Assembly (NCBI GenBank): GCA_964230215.1
Contig: CAXRGQ010000007.1
Location: 1,017,700 to 1,081,699 of the forward strand
Origin: JAUILH01 sp964230215
Lineage (GTDB): Bacteria; Bacteroidota; Bacteroidia; Flavobacteriales_D; JAUILH01
Direction: 5' to 3'
Length of the DNA stretch: 64,000 nt
In this document: one piece after another, positions 54,301 to 62,471 of the stretch
How positions within the stretch are numbered: the stretch's first letter is position 1
Layout: each line of letters begins with the position of its first letter
Notes under the pieces: generated by a model
The model's input: only the letters and a program-made list of their open reading frames with translations
Databases searched by the model: none
Told to the model about the DNA's origin: nothing
Position numbers and translations under genes: made by a program

Positions 54301-55482
54301 ATGAAGTATATCGTTTCAAGTCTGATAATATTGTTTACAGCAATAAATTCTTTTGCAGATAGTCCTTTAACATCAACGCCTTTTTATAATGCGTACATGG
54401 ATGTGGCTGAGGTTAAGTCTGCCAATGAAAGTGGTTTTTCTAAAAATCACATGAAATTTTTAAGTGATGAAACAGTCAGCATGGATAAAAAGTTGGCAGT
54501 AATAAATGCCTTATCGTGGGGTGATAGTGCGCATGTATATGCGTTTCAAGATTATCTCTTGGCTAAGTACAAAGGCCTTGACAAAGAGGTATTCAATGAT
54601 TTAAGATATACCACATATGAATCATTACCACCTGTTGATGCAGCACCCCACATGAATTTGGATGAGTTGGTTTCATGGGCGTATTTGGACATTATGGCAG
54701 ATTATTTCCACCCTGCACGTGGTTGGAATGCTGTAATTATAGCCTTGCAGCAAGATGAAGAAAATGCAGCGTATGGATTAGTGCTAGACCTTATTCGGTG
54801 CCAGCACACGATGGATAGTTTTGTTTGGTGTGATGTGTATTTAGAGCACGAGACATTCAAATTGCGCGGAGACACGAAGGATGCGATCAATGAAGATGCA
54901 ATGGCGATAATTGATGAGTACATAGGTTTGTATAAGCAGGATTGTTCTGAGACAGATTTAAAGCAGTGGAGAGCACAAAATGGTATTGCTGAAGTTGAGA
55001 CCTTTGAGGTATCGGGAACAATAACTGTTAATGATGCACCTGTTTGGATTGAGGATTCAACGACGGTTAAGACCAAAGACGGTTATTTTAAAAACCAGGA
55101 GTTGTCTGGGAAGGAAAAAGTTGATTTGGAGATAGTTGAGATATATATGCCAGATTGGATATCAAACGATGAGTTTAGAGGATCTGAGATTACCGTGAAA
55201 ATTAAGAACAAGGGTAATGTGGCGAGTGTTGAATGTGTTGGTTTACTTGAAGAAAACAAGTTGGATGCGATGGAACAAGGAACGGGCTGGGATATGTATA
55301 AAGCGGCAGTTACTGTGATCAAGCCTTTAGAGCCGGGTGAGGAATACGAGTTAAAGTTTAGGATTGATGAGCATTGGGTGTATGATCCTAATTGTGAAAT
55401 AGAAATTACGATTGACTACCTGAATCAAATCAAGGAGAAGAACGAAAAGAATAATAAAGAAAGATTTGAAGAGTACGGTTAG
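54301..55482 (+). CDS. Exported protein with C-terminal CARDB-like domain
   Basis: 393 residues with a signal peptide (about 1-19, ending in NSFAD). A helical N-terminal domain with many Trp and acidic residues (about 25-230) is followed by a beta-rich region. The end, 'FRGSEITVKIKNKGNVAS' to 'CEIEITIDYLNQIKEKNEKNN', resembles a CARDB adhesion-type module, whose typical strand ends in an 'N.i.E.nE.NN' motif. No T9SS sorting domain is visible. It sits on the plus strand between the minus-strand genes dxr and rseP and overlaps dxr by 4 bases. Function unknown. Confidence 0.65.
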   Translation: MKYIVSSLIILFTAINSFADSPLTSTPFYNAYMDVAEVKSANESGFSKNHMKFLSDETVSMDKKLAVINALSWGDSAHVYAFQDYLLAKYKGLDKEVFNDLRYTTYESLPPVDAAPHMNLDELVSWAYLDIMADYFHPARGWNAVIIALQQDEENAAYGLVLDLIRCQHTMDSFVWCDVYLEHETFKLRGDTKDAINEDAMAIIDEYIGLYKQDCSETDLKQWRAQNGIAEVETFEVSGTITVNDAPVWIEDSTTVKTKDGYFKNQELSGKEKVDLEIVEIYMPDWISNDEFRGSEITVKIKNKGNVASVECVGLLEENKLDAMEQGTGWDMYKAAVTVIKPLEPGEEYELKFRIDEHWVYDPNCEIEITIDYLNQIKEKNEKNNKERFEEYG

Positions 55483-56630
55483 ATCAAATCATTAACGTAT
55501 TCACGTGTCTCTGCATCAATACGCAGAAAGTCATTTATCTCAGAAGCCTTTGCATCACGGAAGTGATGCATGGCTTTTTCATTTAGCTCAGCTATTTGTA
55601 AAAAGCCTATTTTTTCCTTTAGGAACGCGGCTACGGTAACTTCATTGGCGGCGTTTAGCACGCAGGGTAAGCCATTATTCCCAGCCATTGCTTCATAGGC
55701 CAAGTCTAAGTTTCTAAAAGTAGTTCTATCGGGCTGTTCGAATGTAAGACTGGGGTAATCCATAAAATTGAAACGCGGGAAATTAGACCCGAATCTATCT
55801 GGGTAGCTCAAGGCAAACTGAATTGGTAGCTTCATGTCTGGAAGACCCATTTGCGCCTTCATACTGCCGTCAGTAAACTGCACAATTGAATGCAGAATAG
55901 ATTGTGGGTGGACAATCACATCAATTTGCTCAGGTTTTAAGTTGAACAGCCATTTCGCCTCAATCACTTCCAGTCCTTTGTTCATTAATGATGCTGAGTC
56001 AATGGTGATTTTAGCTCCCATATCCCAATTAGGATGCTTAAGTGCCATTGCTGGTGTAACGTCTTTAAGAAAGTCTTTCGTTTTGCCTCTAAAAGGGCCG
56101 CCACTAGCGGTCAAATAAATCTTTTCAATGGGGTTATGGAATTCGCCCACTATGCATTGGAATATGGCAGAGTGTTCCGAATCCACAGGATAAATGTTTA
56201 CACCGTTTTGTTGCGCTAGTTTGGTAATCATTTCACCTGCTACCACAAGCGTTTCCTTATTTGCCAGGGCAATATTCTTTTTCGCTTCAATAGCCGCTAC
56301 GGTAGGTTCCAATCCAGCAAAGCCAACGAGGGCTGTAAGAACGATATCAACTTCTGTCATCTGTACCACTTCAGATAAAGATTTGCGACCTGTATACACC
56401 TTAATATCATCATTCCAAAGGGCATCTTTCACCTTTTCGTATTGTGACTCATCAACAATCACCACGGTGTTTGGAAGGTGCTTTTTAGCCTGCTCAATTA
56501 ACAAATCAGCATTTCGGTTGGCCGTCAATACTTCCAAGGAAAACTTTTCTGGAAACTGTTCTAATACTTCCAGTGTTTGTGTTCCAATTGAACCAGTTGA
56601 GCCAAGAATGGCAAGCCCTTTTTTATCCAT
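55479..56630 (-). CDS. dxr: 1-deoxy-D-xylulose 5-phosphate reductoisomerase
   Basis: 383 residues, the usual length. It makes 2-C-methyl-D-erythritol 4-phosphate in the non-mevalonate isoprenoid pathway. NADPH-binding 'LAILGSTGSIGTQTLEVLEQ' opens the protein. Substrate and metal residues are visible in 'YPVDSEHSAIFQCI', 'TASGGPFRGKTKD', 'NWDMGAKITIDSASLMNKGLEVIEA', 'VIVHPQSILHSIVQFTDGS' and 'NEVTVAAFL'. It marks the chromosomal side of the cassette array. Confidence 0.97.
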   Translation of the reverse strand: MDKKGLAILGSTGSIGTQTLEVLEQFPEKFSLEVLTANRNADLLIEQAKKHLPNTVVIVDESQYEKVKDALWNDDIKVYTGRKSLSEVVQMTEVDIVLTALVGFAGLEPTVAAIEAKKNIALANKETLVVAGEMITKLAQQNGVNIYPVDSEHSAIFQCIVGEFHNPIEKIYLTASGGPFRGKTKDFLKDVTPAMALKHPNWDMGAKITIDSASLMNKGLEVIEAKWLFNLKPEQIDVIVHPQSILHSIVQFTDGSMKAQMGLPDMKLPIQFALSYPDRFGSNFPRFNFMDYPSLTFEQPDRTTFRNLDLAYEAMAGNNGLPCVLNAANEVTVAAFLKEKIGFLQIAELNEKAMHHFRDAKASEINDFLRIDAETREYVNDLI

Positions 56631-56671
56631 GCCGCTAATTTATGTAAGATTAGTTGAATTTGGAGGGGTGG

Positions 56672-57370
56672 TTAGAAGCAATAGCTTAAAATAAATCCAA
56701 ACTGATCTCGCTTTACATAATTTCCTATTCTTTTACTAAAAAATAGATATCTTATCGCATACCCAAGTTTATTCTGATTACCAATATTAATCCTAGTTCC
56801 TAATCTTAATTCTAAGTTGAGGGCGAACCATGAGGCATTTTCAAATCTATAGGATTGATTTAGCTCTGTTGTAGAAATATCAATGTATGTGGTATCTGAT
56901 GAATAATATGATGTGGTGTGGACGATATTGCCTTCACATTTAGGCGTTTGGAGGTATTGTATTATTGCATTAGTTTGAATAAAAAGAGAATTAGCTTTGT
57001 TATGAAGTTCTAAACCAAGTTTACCGTAGTAGGTGTTTTGTATAGATTTAATTTCACCTTGCCTCTTCCAGTATCTATCTAACTGCCTTTCGTGTGGTCC
57101 TGGTATTCTATGCATTGTAAAGCCTATCGTAGATCTACTAAACTCTAACCCTATTATTGGAGATAGCCATTCATTATTTGTGTTGATAAGAAAGTTAATA
57201 CCACCATTAGCATAGTATCCAATTGAATTCTCTGGATACGAATGATAAGGGATACGCATCCCTTCTTTGTATTTAGCGAGACCAAATCCAATGAACGGTT
57301 CAGTTAAGACTCTTTGTGCGGTCATAATATGGCTTGTCAGTAGCACGGCAATCACAGTGAATAGTCTCAT
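56672..57370 (-). CDS. Outer-membrane beta-barrel-like protein; possible last cassette
   Basis: 232 residues with a signal peptide (about 1-18, ending in MTAQR) and alternating hydrophobic strands closing in an aromatic residue ('FGFILSYCF'), as small outer-membrane barrels do. Strand-like segments are 'PFIGFGLAKYKEG', 'IGYYANGGINFLINTNN', 'LNLELRLGTRINIGNQNKLGYAIRYLFF'. It starts 16 bases after the decayed attC-like copy at 57386-57512, so it may be the oldest cassette, but no attC-like copy is seen at its 3' end. Confidence 0.6.
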   Translation of the reverse strand: MRLFTVIAVLLTSHIMTAQRVLTEPFIGFGLAKYKEGMRIPYHSYPENSIGYYANGGINFLINTNNEWLSPIIGLEFSRSTIGFTMHRIPGPHERQLDRYWKRQGEIKSIQNTYYGKLGLELHNKANSLFIQTNAIIQYLQTPKCEGNIVHTTSYYSSDTTYIDISTTELNQSYRFENASWFALNLELRLGTRINIGNQNKLGYAIRYLFFSKRIGNYVKRDQFGFILSYCF

Positions 57371-57385
57371 AATTACTCAGTATTT

Positions 57386-57512
57386 TTCAGCTGGGTACGG
57401 AAGAATGTGTGTCCCAATGTATACATGATCTAATATACGCATTATTATTTCGGATACTCATTATGCCTCTTGAGACTTGCGGGGTAATGCTATTATACCT
57501 TGCCTGACTAAG
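57386..57512 (-). repeat. Decayed attC-like repeat (copy 0)
   Basis: Recognisable only by comparison with the copies to the right: GTGTGTCCCAATG, ATCTAATATACGCATTATT, ACTCATTATGCCTCTTGAGAC and GGGGTAATGCTATTATACC match in order, with many substitutions. The paired ends are eroded. Ends are approximate (about 15 bases). It probably marks the fossil end of the array. Confidence 0.65.
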
Positions 57513-58160
57513 TTACTCTAACTCAAAATTTATTGGCAGGACCATATATGATTCGATTGGAACTCCATCCTTAGTAGCTGGATCCCATTTAGGGAGTTTG
57601 TAGAATGCCTTAAAACTTTCATAGTCCATGGGTGGAATTACGCTTTTCTTTATAGTGTATGGTGATACTTTACCATCTCTAGCAATCTTTATTACAACCA
57701 GCACTTGGCCTTGAATTCCATGCGTTTTAGCTTCTCGCGGGTAGCTAATATTTTGATAAATAGCAATAAATTTTTCCTCATCTGAGTCGCCGTACTTTGC
57801 GGGCTCAAAACCGCTAGGCGTATCAGCCTCAGAGCTAAATATAATAGCTGTGTCAGGTACGTTAAGATAATATGTTAGAGTGTCGTATTTATAATTGGCT
57901 TCCGGATTATAAAATATCCAGCTTCCAACTGGCTTTGACTGGTCGTTATATGATTTAGAATATACTAAATGGGAGTCAGCTAGATTCCATAATTGTATGT
58001 TTTTTACATTGTTATCATTATTACTCACTTTCATAAAGCTAGCTCTCTTAGCTGAAGTAGTTTTCTTTTCGTATTGGTCTTTGTAATAAGTGGTGTCCTG
58101 CCCTAACAATGGCTGTAAAATAACAAGGCAAAAGATTGATAATATGGTTGTCTTCATCAT
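57513..58160 (-). CDS. Exported TonB C-terminal domain protein (cassette 1)
   Basis: About 215 residues from ATG 58160. An upstream TTG at 58169 falls inside the repeat boundary and is rejected. A signal-like helix (about 1-20, ending in PLLGQ) is followed by a middle segment with 'SKPVGSWIFYNPEANYK', resembling MORN-type turns. The TonB C-terminal fold follows ('YPREAKTHGIQGQVLVVIKIARDGKVSPYTIKKSV', 'FKAFYKLPKWDPATKDGVPIESYMVLPINFELE'). TonB transmits proton-motive force to outer-membrane receptors. The apparently cleavable N-terminus instead of an anchored helix makes classical energy coupling uncertain. Confidence 0.82.
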   Translation of the reverse strand: MMKTTILSIFCLVILQPLLGQDTTYYKDQYEKKTTSAKRASFMKVSNNDNNVKNIQLWNLADSHLVYSKSYNDQSKPVGSWIFYNPEANYKYDTLTYYLNVPDTAIIFSSEADTPSGFEPAKYGDSDEEKFIAIYQNISYPREAKTHGIQGQVLVVIKIARDGKVSPYTIKKSVIPPMDYESFKAFYKLPKWDPATKDGVPIESYMVLPINFELE

Positions 58161-58164
58161 GTTT

Positions 58165-58288
58165 TTCAACGGGGCAGGATAAACTGTCGTAGCCCCAAAC
58201 GTTTAATTGTTGAAGGTACGAAATTAATTAGACGTTTGGGGTGCGCGTTGAACGCACTGAGGGGGTATGCAGTTTATGCGTTGTTGGC
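58165..58288 (-). repeat. attC-like repeat, copy 1
   Basis: 124 bp between outer boxes TTCAAC and GTTGGC on the plus strand. The inner arms contain GGGGCAGGATAAAC and GGGGGTATGCAGTTTATGCG. The central loop differs from other copies and has its own small hairpin (GTGCG...CGCAC). It is the most divergent of the eight good copies. Confidence 0.82.
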
Positions 58289-58297
58289 AAATCGTAC

Positions 58298-58582
58298 CTA
58301 TGAAAAATCCTGCTTACCTATGATAGACATAATTTCCACCATACCGTCATCTAAGTTTATTTTGTAGTAAATGGAATCTGAACCACATACACAGCGTCTA
58401 TAACCTGGCTTAATAAAATCCACAGCTTCAAAAGATAGTGGTTGTTTAGCAATGATCTCAAAGTATTTGAAAAAGGTATTGAAGTATTTATCGGCTTGCT
58501 TCACGCCAAACCTTTCCACGCCAAAATGATGAATTCTTATTAAATCCTCTTTAGCGGTGTTGCTTAACCTATATTTTGCCAT
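58298..58582 (-). CDS. RelE/ParE-family toxin (cassette 2)
   Basis: 94 residues with the ParE-like fold: 'YRLSNTAKEDLIRIHHFGVERFGVKQADKYFNTFFKYFEIIAKQPL' (two N-terminal helices) and 'GYRRCVCGSDSIYYKINLDDGMVEIMSIIGKQD' (beta sheet with the Arg/Tyr positions). Such toxins block gyrase or cut mRNA on ribosomes. It overlaps the antitoxin gene by 14 bases, antitoxin first, as usual. The stop lies 9 bases before the repeat. Confidence 0.87.
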   Translation of the reverse strand: MAKYRLSNTAKEDLIRIHHFGVERFGVKQADKYFNTFFKYFEIIAKQPLSFEAVDFIKPGYRRCVCGSDSIYYKINLDDGMVEIMSIIGKQDFS

Positions 58583-58814
58583 TAAGTAACGACTTAGATT
58601 CGGCTAAGATATCTTTCTGTGATAGAGTAGTAAACCCGCTATTTTCTGCTTTTTCAAGCTTCAATTTAATTAGGTTAATTTCTCTTTGCTGCATTCTTGC
58701 TTGCCTAATTAAATCATTAACAAGCTCACTTTTACTTGAATACTCTTTGCTTTCAATCTGAGCCTTTAACCACTCATCATTTGGTTCTGTTAGGGAAATG
58801 CTTTGTCTTGTCAT
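58569..58814 (-). CDS. ParD-like antitoxin (cassette 2)
   Basis: 81 residues from ATG 58814; an in-frame TTG at 58835 is less likely. The N-terminal ribbon-helix-helix motif 'RQSISLTEPNDEWLKAQIESKEYSSKSELVNDLIRQAR' is typical of ParD/CopG antitoxins. The C-terminal part wraps the toxin. It is probably autoregulated with the toxin by binding their promoter. Confidence 0.87.
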   Translation of the reverse strand: MTRQSISLTEPNDEWLKAQIESKEYSSKSELVNDLIRQARMQQREINLIKLKLEKAENSGFTTLSQKDILAESKSLLNGKI

Positions 58815-58901
58815 TGTTTTCGCTTTGTGGTGCAATATTACACCAATTTACTTGAAATAAACGACAAAACCCAACGATTTGTTTCGGTCATGGCTTATGT
58901 T

Positions 58902-59026
58902 TGCCAACGGGGCAGGGTAAAACGCGTGCCCCCAACGTTTTGTTTATCTAAAAATACAAAATATAATTTCAGTCTATAATTATACGTCTGGAGACGCGTG
59001 GGGTATGCGATTTACCCGTTGTTGGC
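58902..59026 (-). repeat. attC-like repeat, copy 2
   Basis: 125 bp from GCCAAC to GTTGGC. Inner arms pair GGGTAAA with TTTACCC, CGC with GCG and CCCC with GGGG, with single unpaired or mismatched bases between. The central loop of about 45 bases is AT-rich (TTTATCTAAAAATACAAAAT). Confidence 0.9.
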
Positions 59027-59031
59027 ATTAG

Positions 59032-59865
59032 TTACTTAATTTTGATAATCTTACTACCAGCAATTGTTTTGTTTTCAGTTTTGAGACAATAATAATAGAT
59101 TCCAGCAGGTAAATTTTCAGTTGAGAACAATAGCTCATCAAAAGTCTTATCTACTATAAATGAATTAATTACTTTACCAGATACATCTAATATCTCAATT
59201 TCTCCTTGATTTTCGTCTTCAGGAAGTTTATAGGGCAAATTAATATAATCCATGGTAGGGTTAGGGTAGGGTGGCATTAATAAAGTAGCATTATCTCCTT
59301 CTTGTATATTAACATGAAGATGTCCACACATACTATAGACCATAGCATCTCCATTTAAATGCCTCAAAAAGAGTTTCGTTCCGTTTTGAGTGTTGGTAAC
59401 TGGTTTGTTGTATTCTGGGCCATATTTCCAACCATCTGTGTAGTTCAAATATAATGCGCTATCGATGGTTTGGATAAGTGTTCCGTCAGTTCTGTATATG
59501 ATCGTCTTTTTAGGATAACTTGTAGGGATACCATCTCCCGTAAAACTCAAAATGTACTCAATGTTAGAAGAGTCACAATCAATTAGTGATTTTGTGATGT
59601 AGCTGATAGAATACTTCCCAATATTTGCATCATAAGTAAGGGGGATTGTAACATTTAGATATACACTGTGATTAAGATTATATAAGGTAAACTGTGAATT
59701 TATTGGATCCATAACCACATATTTATAATCGGCTGAATCCAACTGTATGTAGAGAAAGTGTTTGCCTGATGACGCTGCACTGGTATAAGTACCCTCCAAC
59801 GTTACCTGCGAAAACAATTGACTTCCAGATACTATTATTAAAATTAGAAAAAGTAATTTTTTCAT
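59032..59865 (-). CDS. Secreted T9SS type-A-sorted protein (cassette 3)
   Basis: 277 residues from ATG 59865. The longer frame to 59913 enters the repeat and is rejected. The signal peptide is 'KKLLFLILIIVSGSQLFSQ'. The middle is a beta-rich domain of unknown type (about 20-200). The C-terminal 75 or so residues are a T9SS type A sorting domain: 'PPYPNPTMDYINLPY', 'GEIEILDVSGKVI' and 'LPAGIYYYCLKTENKTIAGSKIIKI'. The protein should be exported across the outer membrane by the type IX system. T9SS cargo inside an attC-bounded cassette is notable. Confidence 0.85.
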   Translation of the reverse strand: MKKLLFLILIIVSGSQLFSQVTLEGTYTSAASSGKHFLYIQLDSADYKYVVMDPINSQFTLYNLNHSVYLNVTIPLTYDANIGKYSISYITKSLIDCDSSNIEYILSFTGDGIPTSYPKKTIIYRTDGTLIQTIDSALYLNYTDGWKYGPEYNKPVTNTQNGTKLFLRHLNGDAMVYSMCGHLHVNIQEGDNATLLMPPYPNPTMDYINLPYKLPEDENQGEIEILDVSGKVINSFIVDKTFDELLFSTENLPAGIYYYCLKTENKTIAGSKIIKIK

Positions 59866-59881
59866 GTCGTGTTTAATTAAT

Positions 59882-60005
59882 GCCAACGGGGCAGGGTAAA
59901 ACGCGTGCCCCAAAACGTTTTGTTCATCTAAAAATACAAAATATAATCTCAGTTTCTAATTATACGTCCGGAGACGCTGGGGTATGCGATTTACCCGTTG
60001 TTAGC
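59882..60005 (-). repeat. attC-like repeat, copy 3
   Basis: 124 bp from GCCAAC to GTTAGC. The two outer boxes are not complementary to each other because they belong to different cassettes; each matches the far end of its own cassette. Inner arms pair GGGTAAA with TTTACCC. Confidence 0.9.
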
Positions 60006-60016
60006 TATAGTTGCCT

Positions 60017-60757
60017 TCATTGTTTAGATTGTAATGGCTGAGACCTCCATTCTGCAAACGTCCCTGAAAAGTCAAGGTTCCCACTTGTTCCATATTTTTT
60101 AATAGTGAGACTGTCGTAATTTATTATTGACTTTAATTGTCCAGATTTATAGAAGTATTTGTGCTCGCCAATTGCATTATATGCGTTGCTATCTACAACT
60201 ATACCTGAATACATCTTCTCTCCAGATCTATAATATAAAGTGATTTGAGATGATCCGTATTCCGTATGAAAACCCTTTACAGGGATAATATTCAACTCAA
60301 TATCTGGATTAAAGACTCCCCATAGAAGACTGTCGTTATGATACATTCCTGTGTATGTCAATGAATTATCTTTTGTGTTAAACTGCTTAAATAAGCCATG
60401 TTTAATACCGTTTTGATAATATTGTTCATGTCTTTCTATGCCAAACTCCTTCACTCTTAGTCCATGCAATTTATCGTTTAAATAATGACTTTTGATAAAT
60501 ACAGTCTCATGTAAAGTATCTAGCCATAAACCTTGCTTTTTACCATTTTCATCTATATAGTTGATTTGTGACACAGAATCGAAAGATGTATCTGCACTTT
60601 TAGATGTATCAACTGTTTCTAGAGAATCAGTTTCATTACTTGATATCTTGCTATTCGGTTGATGAACTTTGCCATTATCATTTGAACATGCGGTAATGAT
60701 TAGAAGGCAAGTAAATATTAATCCTTGAATTATTTGATGTCTTCTGCGGTGCTGCAT
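60017..60757 (-). CDS. Lipoprotein with MORN-type repeats (cassette 4)
   Basis: 246 residues. A lipobox ('LLIITACSND') follows the signal helix, so it is a probable lipoprotein. The mature part has MORN/toxin-antitoxin-YwqK-like turns: 'IDENGKKQGLWLDT', 'HYLNDKLHGLRVKEFG', 'YYQNGIKHGLFKQF', 'YYRSGEKMYSGIVV' and 'FYKSGQLKSIINYD'. These repeats are common in Bacteroidota envelope proteins, with no defined biochemical role. The ATG lies 14 bases after the repeat boundary. Confidence 0.8.
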   Translation of the reverse strand: MQHRRRHQIIQGLIFTCLLIITACSNDNGKVHQPNSKISSNETDSLETVDTSKSADTSFDSVSQINYIDENGKKQGLWLDTLHETVFIKSHYLNDKLHGLRVKEFGIERHEQYYQNGIKHGLFKQFNTKDNSLTYTGMYHNDSLLWGVFNPDIELNIIPVKGFHTEYGSSQITLYYRSGEKMYSGIVVDSNAYNAIGEHKYFYKSGQLKSIINYDSLTIKKYGTSGNLDFSGTFAEWRSQPLQSKQ

Positions 60758-60765
60758 TAATTATA

Positions 60766-60890
60766 GCTAACGGGGCAGGGTAAAACGCGTGTGCCCCAAC
60801 GTTTAGTTTATCTAATATACGTATTATTGTTTTGAGCACTCATTATTCGTCTGGAGACGCTTGGGCATATGCGATTTAACCGTTGTTGGC
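60766..60890 (-). repeat. attC-like repeat, copy 4
   Basis: 125 bp from GCTAAC to GTTGGC. The loop type differs from copies 2 and 3 (ATCTAATATACGTATTATTG) and is nearly identical to copy 5, which suggests recent shared origin. Confidence 0.9.
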
Positions 60891-60903
60891 GGTAGTACAT
60901 TCA

Positions 60904-61260
60904 TTAGTAATCCTGCAGTAGAATATCGCTAGGGATACTTAATTTTTGGCTTAGACGTCTAATCATTTCCACACTGAGTTTGCGCTTTTTGTTTAAAATC
61001 TCGCTAACTCGACTCTTAAAACCAATGGCATCTACTAAATCCTTTTGTTTATATCCAAGCTGCTCCATTCTGAATTTTATAGCTTCAATTGGATCTGGGA
61101 AATCAATAGGGAAGTGCTGCTTCTCATAATTATCAATTAGAATAGCTAACACCTCTAACTCATCTCCCTCAGGTGTGTTTTTGGATGCATCAAATATTTG
61201 CTCCAACCTTTCCAATGCAGCATTGTAGTCTTTTTTATTTCTAATTGGTTTTAAGTTCAT
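60904..61260 (-). CDS. higA: HigA-type antitoxin (cassette 5)
   Basis: 118 residues from ATG 61260. A C-terminal helix-turn-helix region reads 'IEAIKFRMEQLGYKQKDLVDAIGFKSRVSEILNKKRKLSVEMIRRLSQKL', typical XRE-family HigA. It neutralises the HigB RNase and probably represses the operon. In HigBA the toxin gene comes first, as here; the antitoxin ATG begins 2 bases after the toxin stop. Confidence 0.9.
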   Translation of the reverse strand: MNLKPIRNKKDYNAALERLEQIFDASKNTPEGDELEVLAILIDNYEKQHFPIDFPDPIEAIKFRMEQLGYKQKDLVDAIGFKSRVSEILNKKRKLSVEMIRRLSQKLSIPSDILLQDY

Positions 61261-61262
61261 AA

Positions 61263-61556
61263 TCAAATGTTATTAGCGTCTATTTTATCATACTCTGCAT
61301 GCGTGCCGATAAATCTTATCCAGACAATCTGGATTTCAAAGTTTATTCTGACAATCAGTCTATAGTTATTGCCTTTTATGTTAAAGCAAACTCTATTGTT
61401 TTGAAGAATACTTGCAGATGGATATTCCTTTTTTATATCATTAAAATTCTTCCATTTAGATTTTTCAGCTTCATGGTACCAAGTTTTAAGTGATTGCTCA
61501 GAATCTGCATGTTTTTTCCAAAAATCTCTAAGTGTCTTCTTCGCAATAACTCTCAC
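61263..61556 (-). CDS. higB: HigB-type toxin (cassette 5)
   Basis: 97 residues from GTG 61556 ('VRVIAKKTLRDFWKKHADSE', the canonical HigB N-terminus). A TTG-started longer frame to 61598 adds residues foreign to the family. Conserved features are 'LKTWYHEAEKSKWKNFNDIKKEYPSASIL', 'NRVCFNIKGNNYRLIVRINFE' and 'VWIRFIGTHAEYDKIDA'. HigB is a ribosome-dependent mRNA endonuclease. Confidence 0.92.
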   Translation of the reverse strand: MRVIAKKTLRDFWKKHADSEQSLKTWYHEAEKSKWKNFNDIKKEYPSASILQNNRVCFNIKGNNYRLIVRINFEIQIVWIRFIGTHAEYDKIDANNI

Positions 61557-61640
61557 AAGCCAAAAATATTTACGCAAATATAAGGAAAAAGTTACCAAAT
61601 CGGGAACAATTGACGGTTTATTTAGCTATGGCTTATTACC

Positions 61641-61766
61641 GCCAACGGGGCAGGGTAAAACGCGTGTGCCCCAACGTTTAGTTTATCTAATATACGTATT
61701 ATTGTTTTGGGTACTCATTATTCGTCTGGAGACGCTTGGGCATATGCGATTTACCCGTTGTTGTAC
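61641..61766 (-). repeat. attC-like repeat, copy 5
   Basis: 126 bp from GCCAAC to GTTGTAC. Nearly identical to copy 4 across the arms and loop but with a different right-hand core box, as expected if the box belongs to the next cassette. Confidence 0.9.
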
Positions 61767-61773
61767 TTAGTAA

Positions 61774-62316
61774 TTACTCAATCCGTGTGTATTCGATTGA
61801 ATCATTTTTAATATACTTTACCAATCCAATTTTTTTGTTGAAAAAGAGCTGGTTGACTATCTCATCACCATTTGCGAATGCTGGTTCAAGATAAACACTA
61901 AATTCATCATCTATTTCATCACTGAAGGTTGTGTCACCCCAATGACCTCTGAACATGCAATGGACATCTATTAAATCATCTTCTTTGCGGCATGATACTC
62001 TAATTAATGCCTCATCAATATCAATTAACTCATCTCCTCTTAATTCACGCATTCTTAGCCAATGATTTACAGGCAAGTGTTTAATTGAAATCCTTGTATA
62101 GTAATACGGTTTGTGATCCATTGTTGCTGCTTGCGCAGATTTAGACAACTCTGCATTTGAAATTACAATTGTGTCAATATCACCAGTCGTACTTTTAAAA
62201 AACAATTTGTCGCCAGTATTATGCATTGCATGTACAGTCTTCAAACACTTTTCACAGAGAGATTTATCACCACAACCAGCTAAAACAAAAATGATAAGAA
62301 ATACCCACGGCTTCAT
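61774..62316 (-). CDS. Lipoprotein of unknown function (cassette 6)
   Basis: 180 residues with lipobox 'FVLAGCGDK' and two further cysteines (CEKCL) just after it. The rest is a mixed fold ('DTIVISNAELSKSAQAATMDHKPYYYTRISIKHLP', 'EFSVYLEPAFANGDEIVNQLFF'). No family is recognised. The ATG is 11 bases from the cassette boundary and the stop is 7 bases from the next, so the gene fills the cassette completely. Confidence 0.7.
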   Translation of the reverse strand: MKPWVFLIIFVLAGCGDKSLCEKCLKTVHAMHNTGDKLFFKSTTGDIDTIVISNAELSKSAQAATMDHKPYYYTRISIKHLPVNHWLRMRELRGDELIDIDEALIRVSCRKEDDLIDVHCMFRGHWGDTTFSDEIDDEFSVYLEPAFANGDEIVNQLFFNKKIGLVKYIKNDSIEYTRIE

Positions 62317-62321
62317 ATTAA

Positions 62322-62447
62322 GTACAACGGGGCAAGCTAAAATGCGTGGCCCCCAACATTTAGTTTGTTTAAAAATACAAATTAATTTCGGCTACACATT
62401 ATGCGTGTGGAGACGCGAGGGGCTATGCAATTTAGGTGTTGTTGGGG
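62322..62447 (-). repeat. attC-like repeat, copy 6
   Basis: 126 bp from GTACAAC to GTTGGGG. It belongs to a second stem type: CTAAA pairs with TTTAG where copies 2-5 have GTAAA with TTTAC. The arms contain TGCGTGGCCCCCAAC and GAGGGGCTATGC. Confidence 0.88.
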
Positions 62448-62471
62448 ATAGTTGCTTAACTAGAACAAAGC

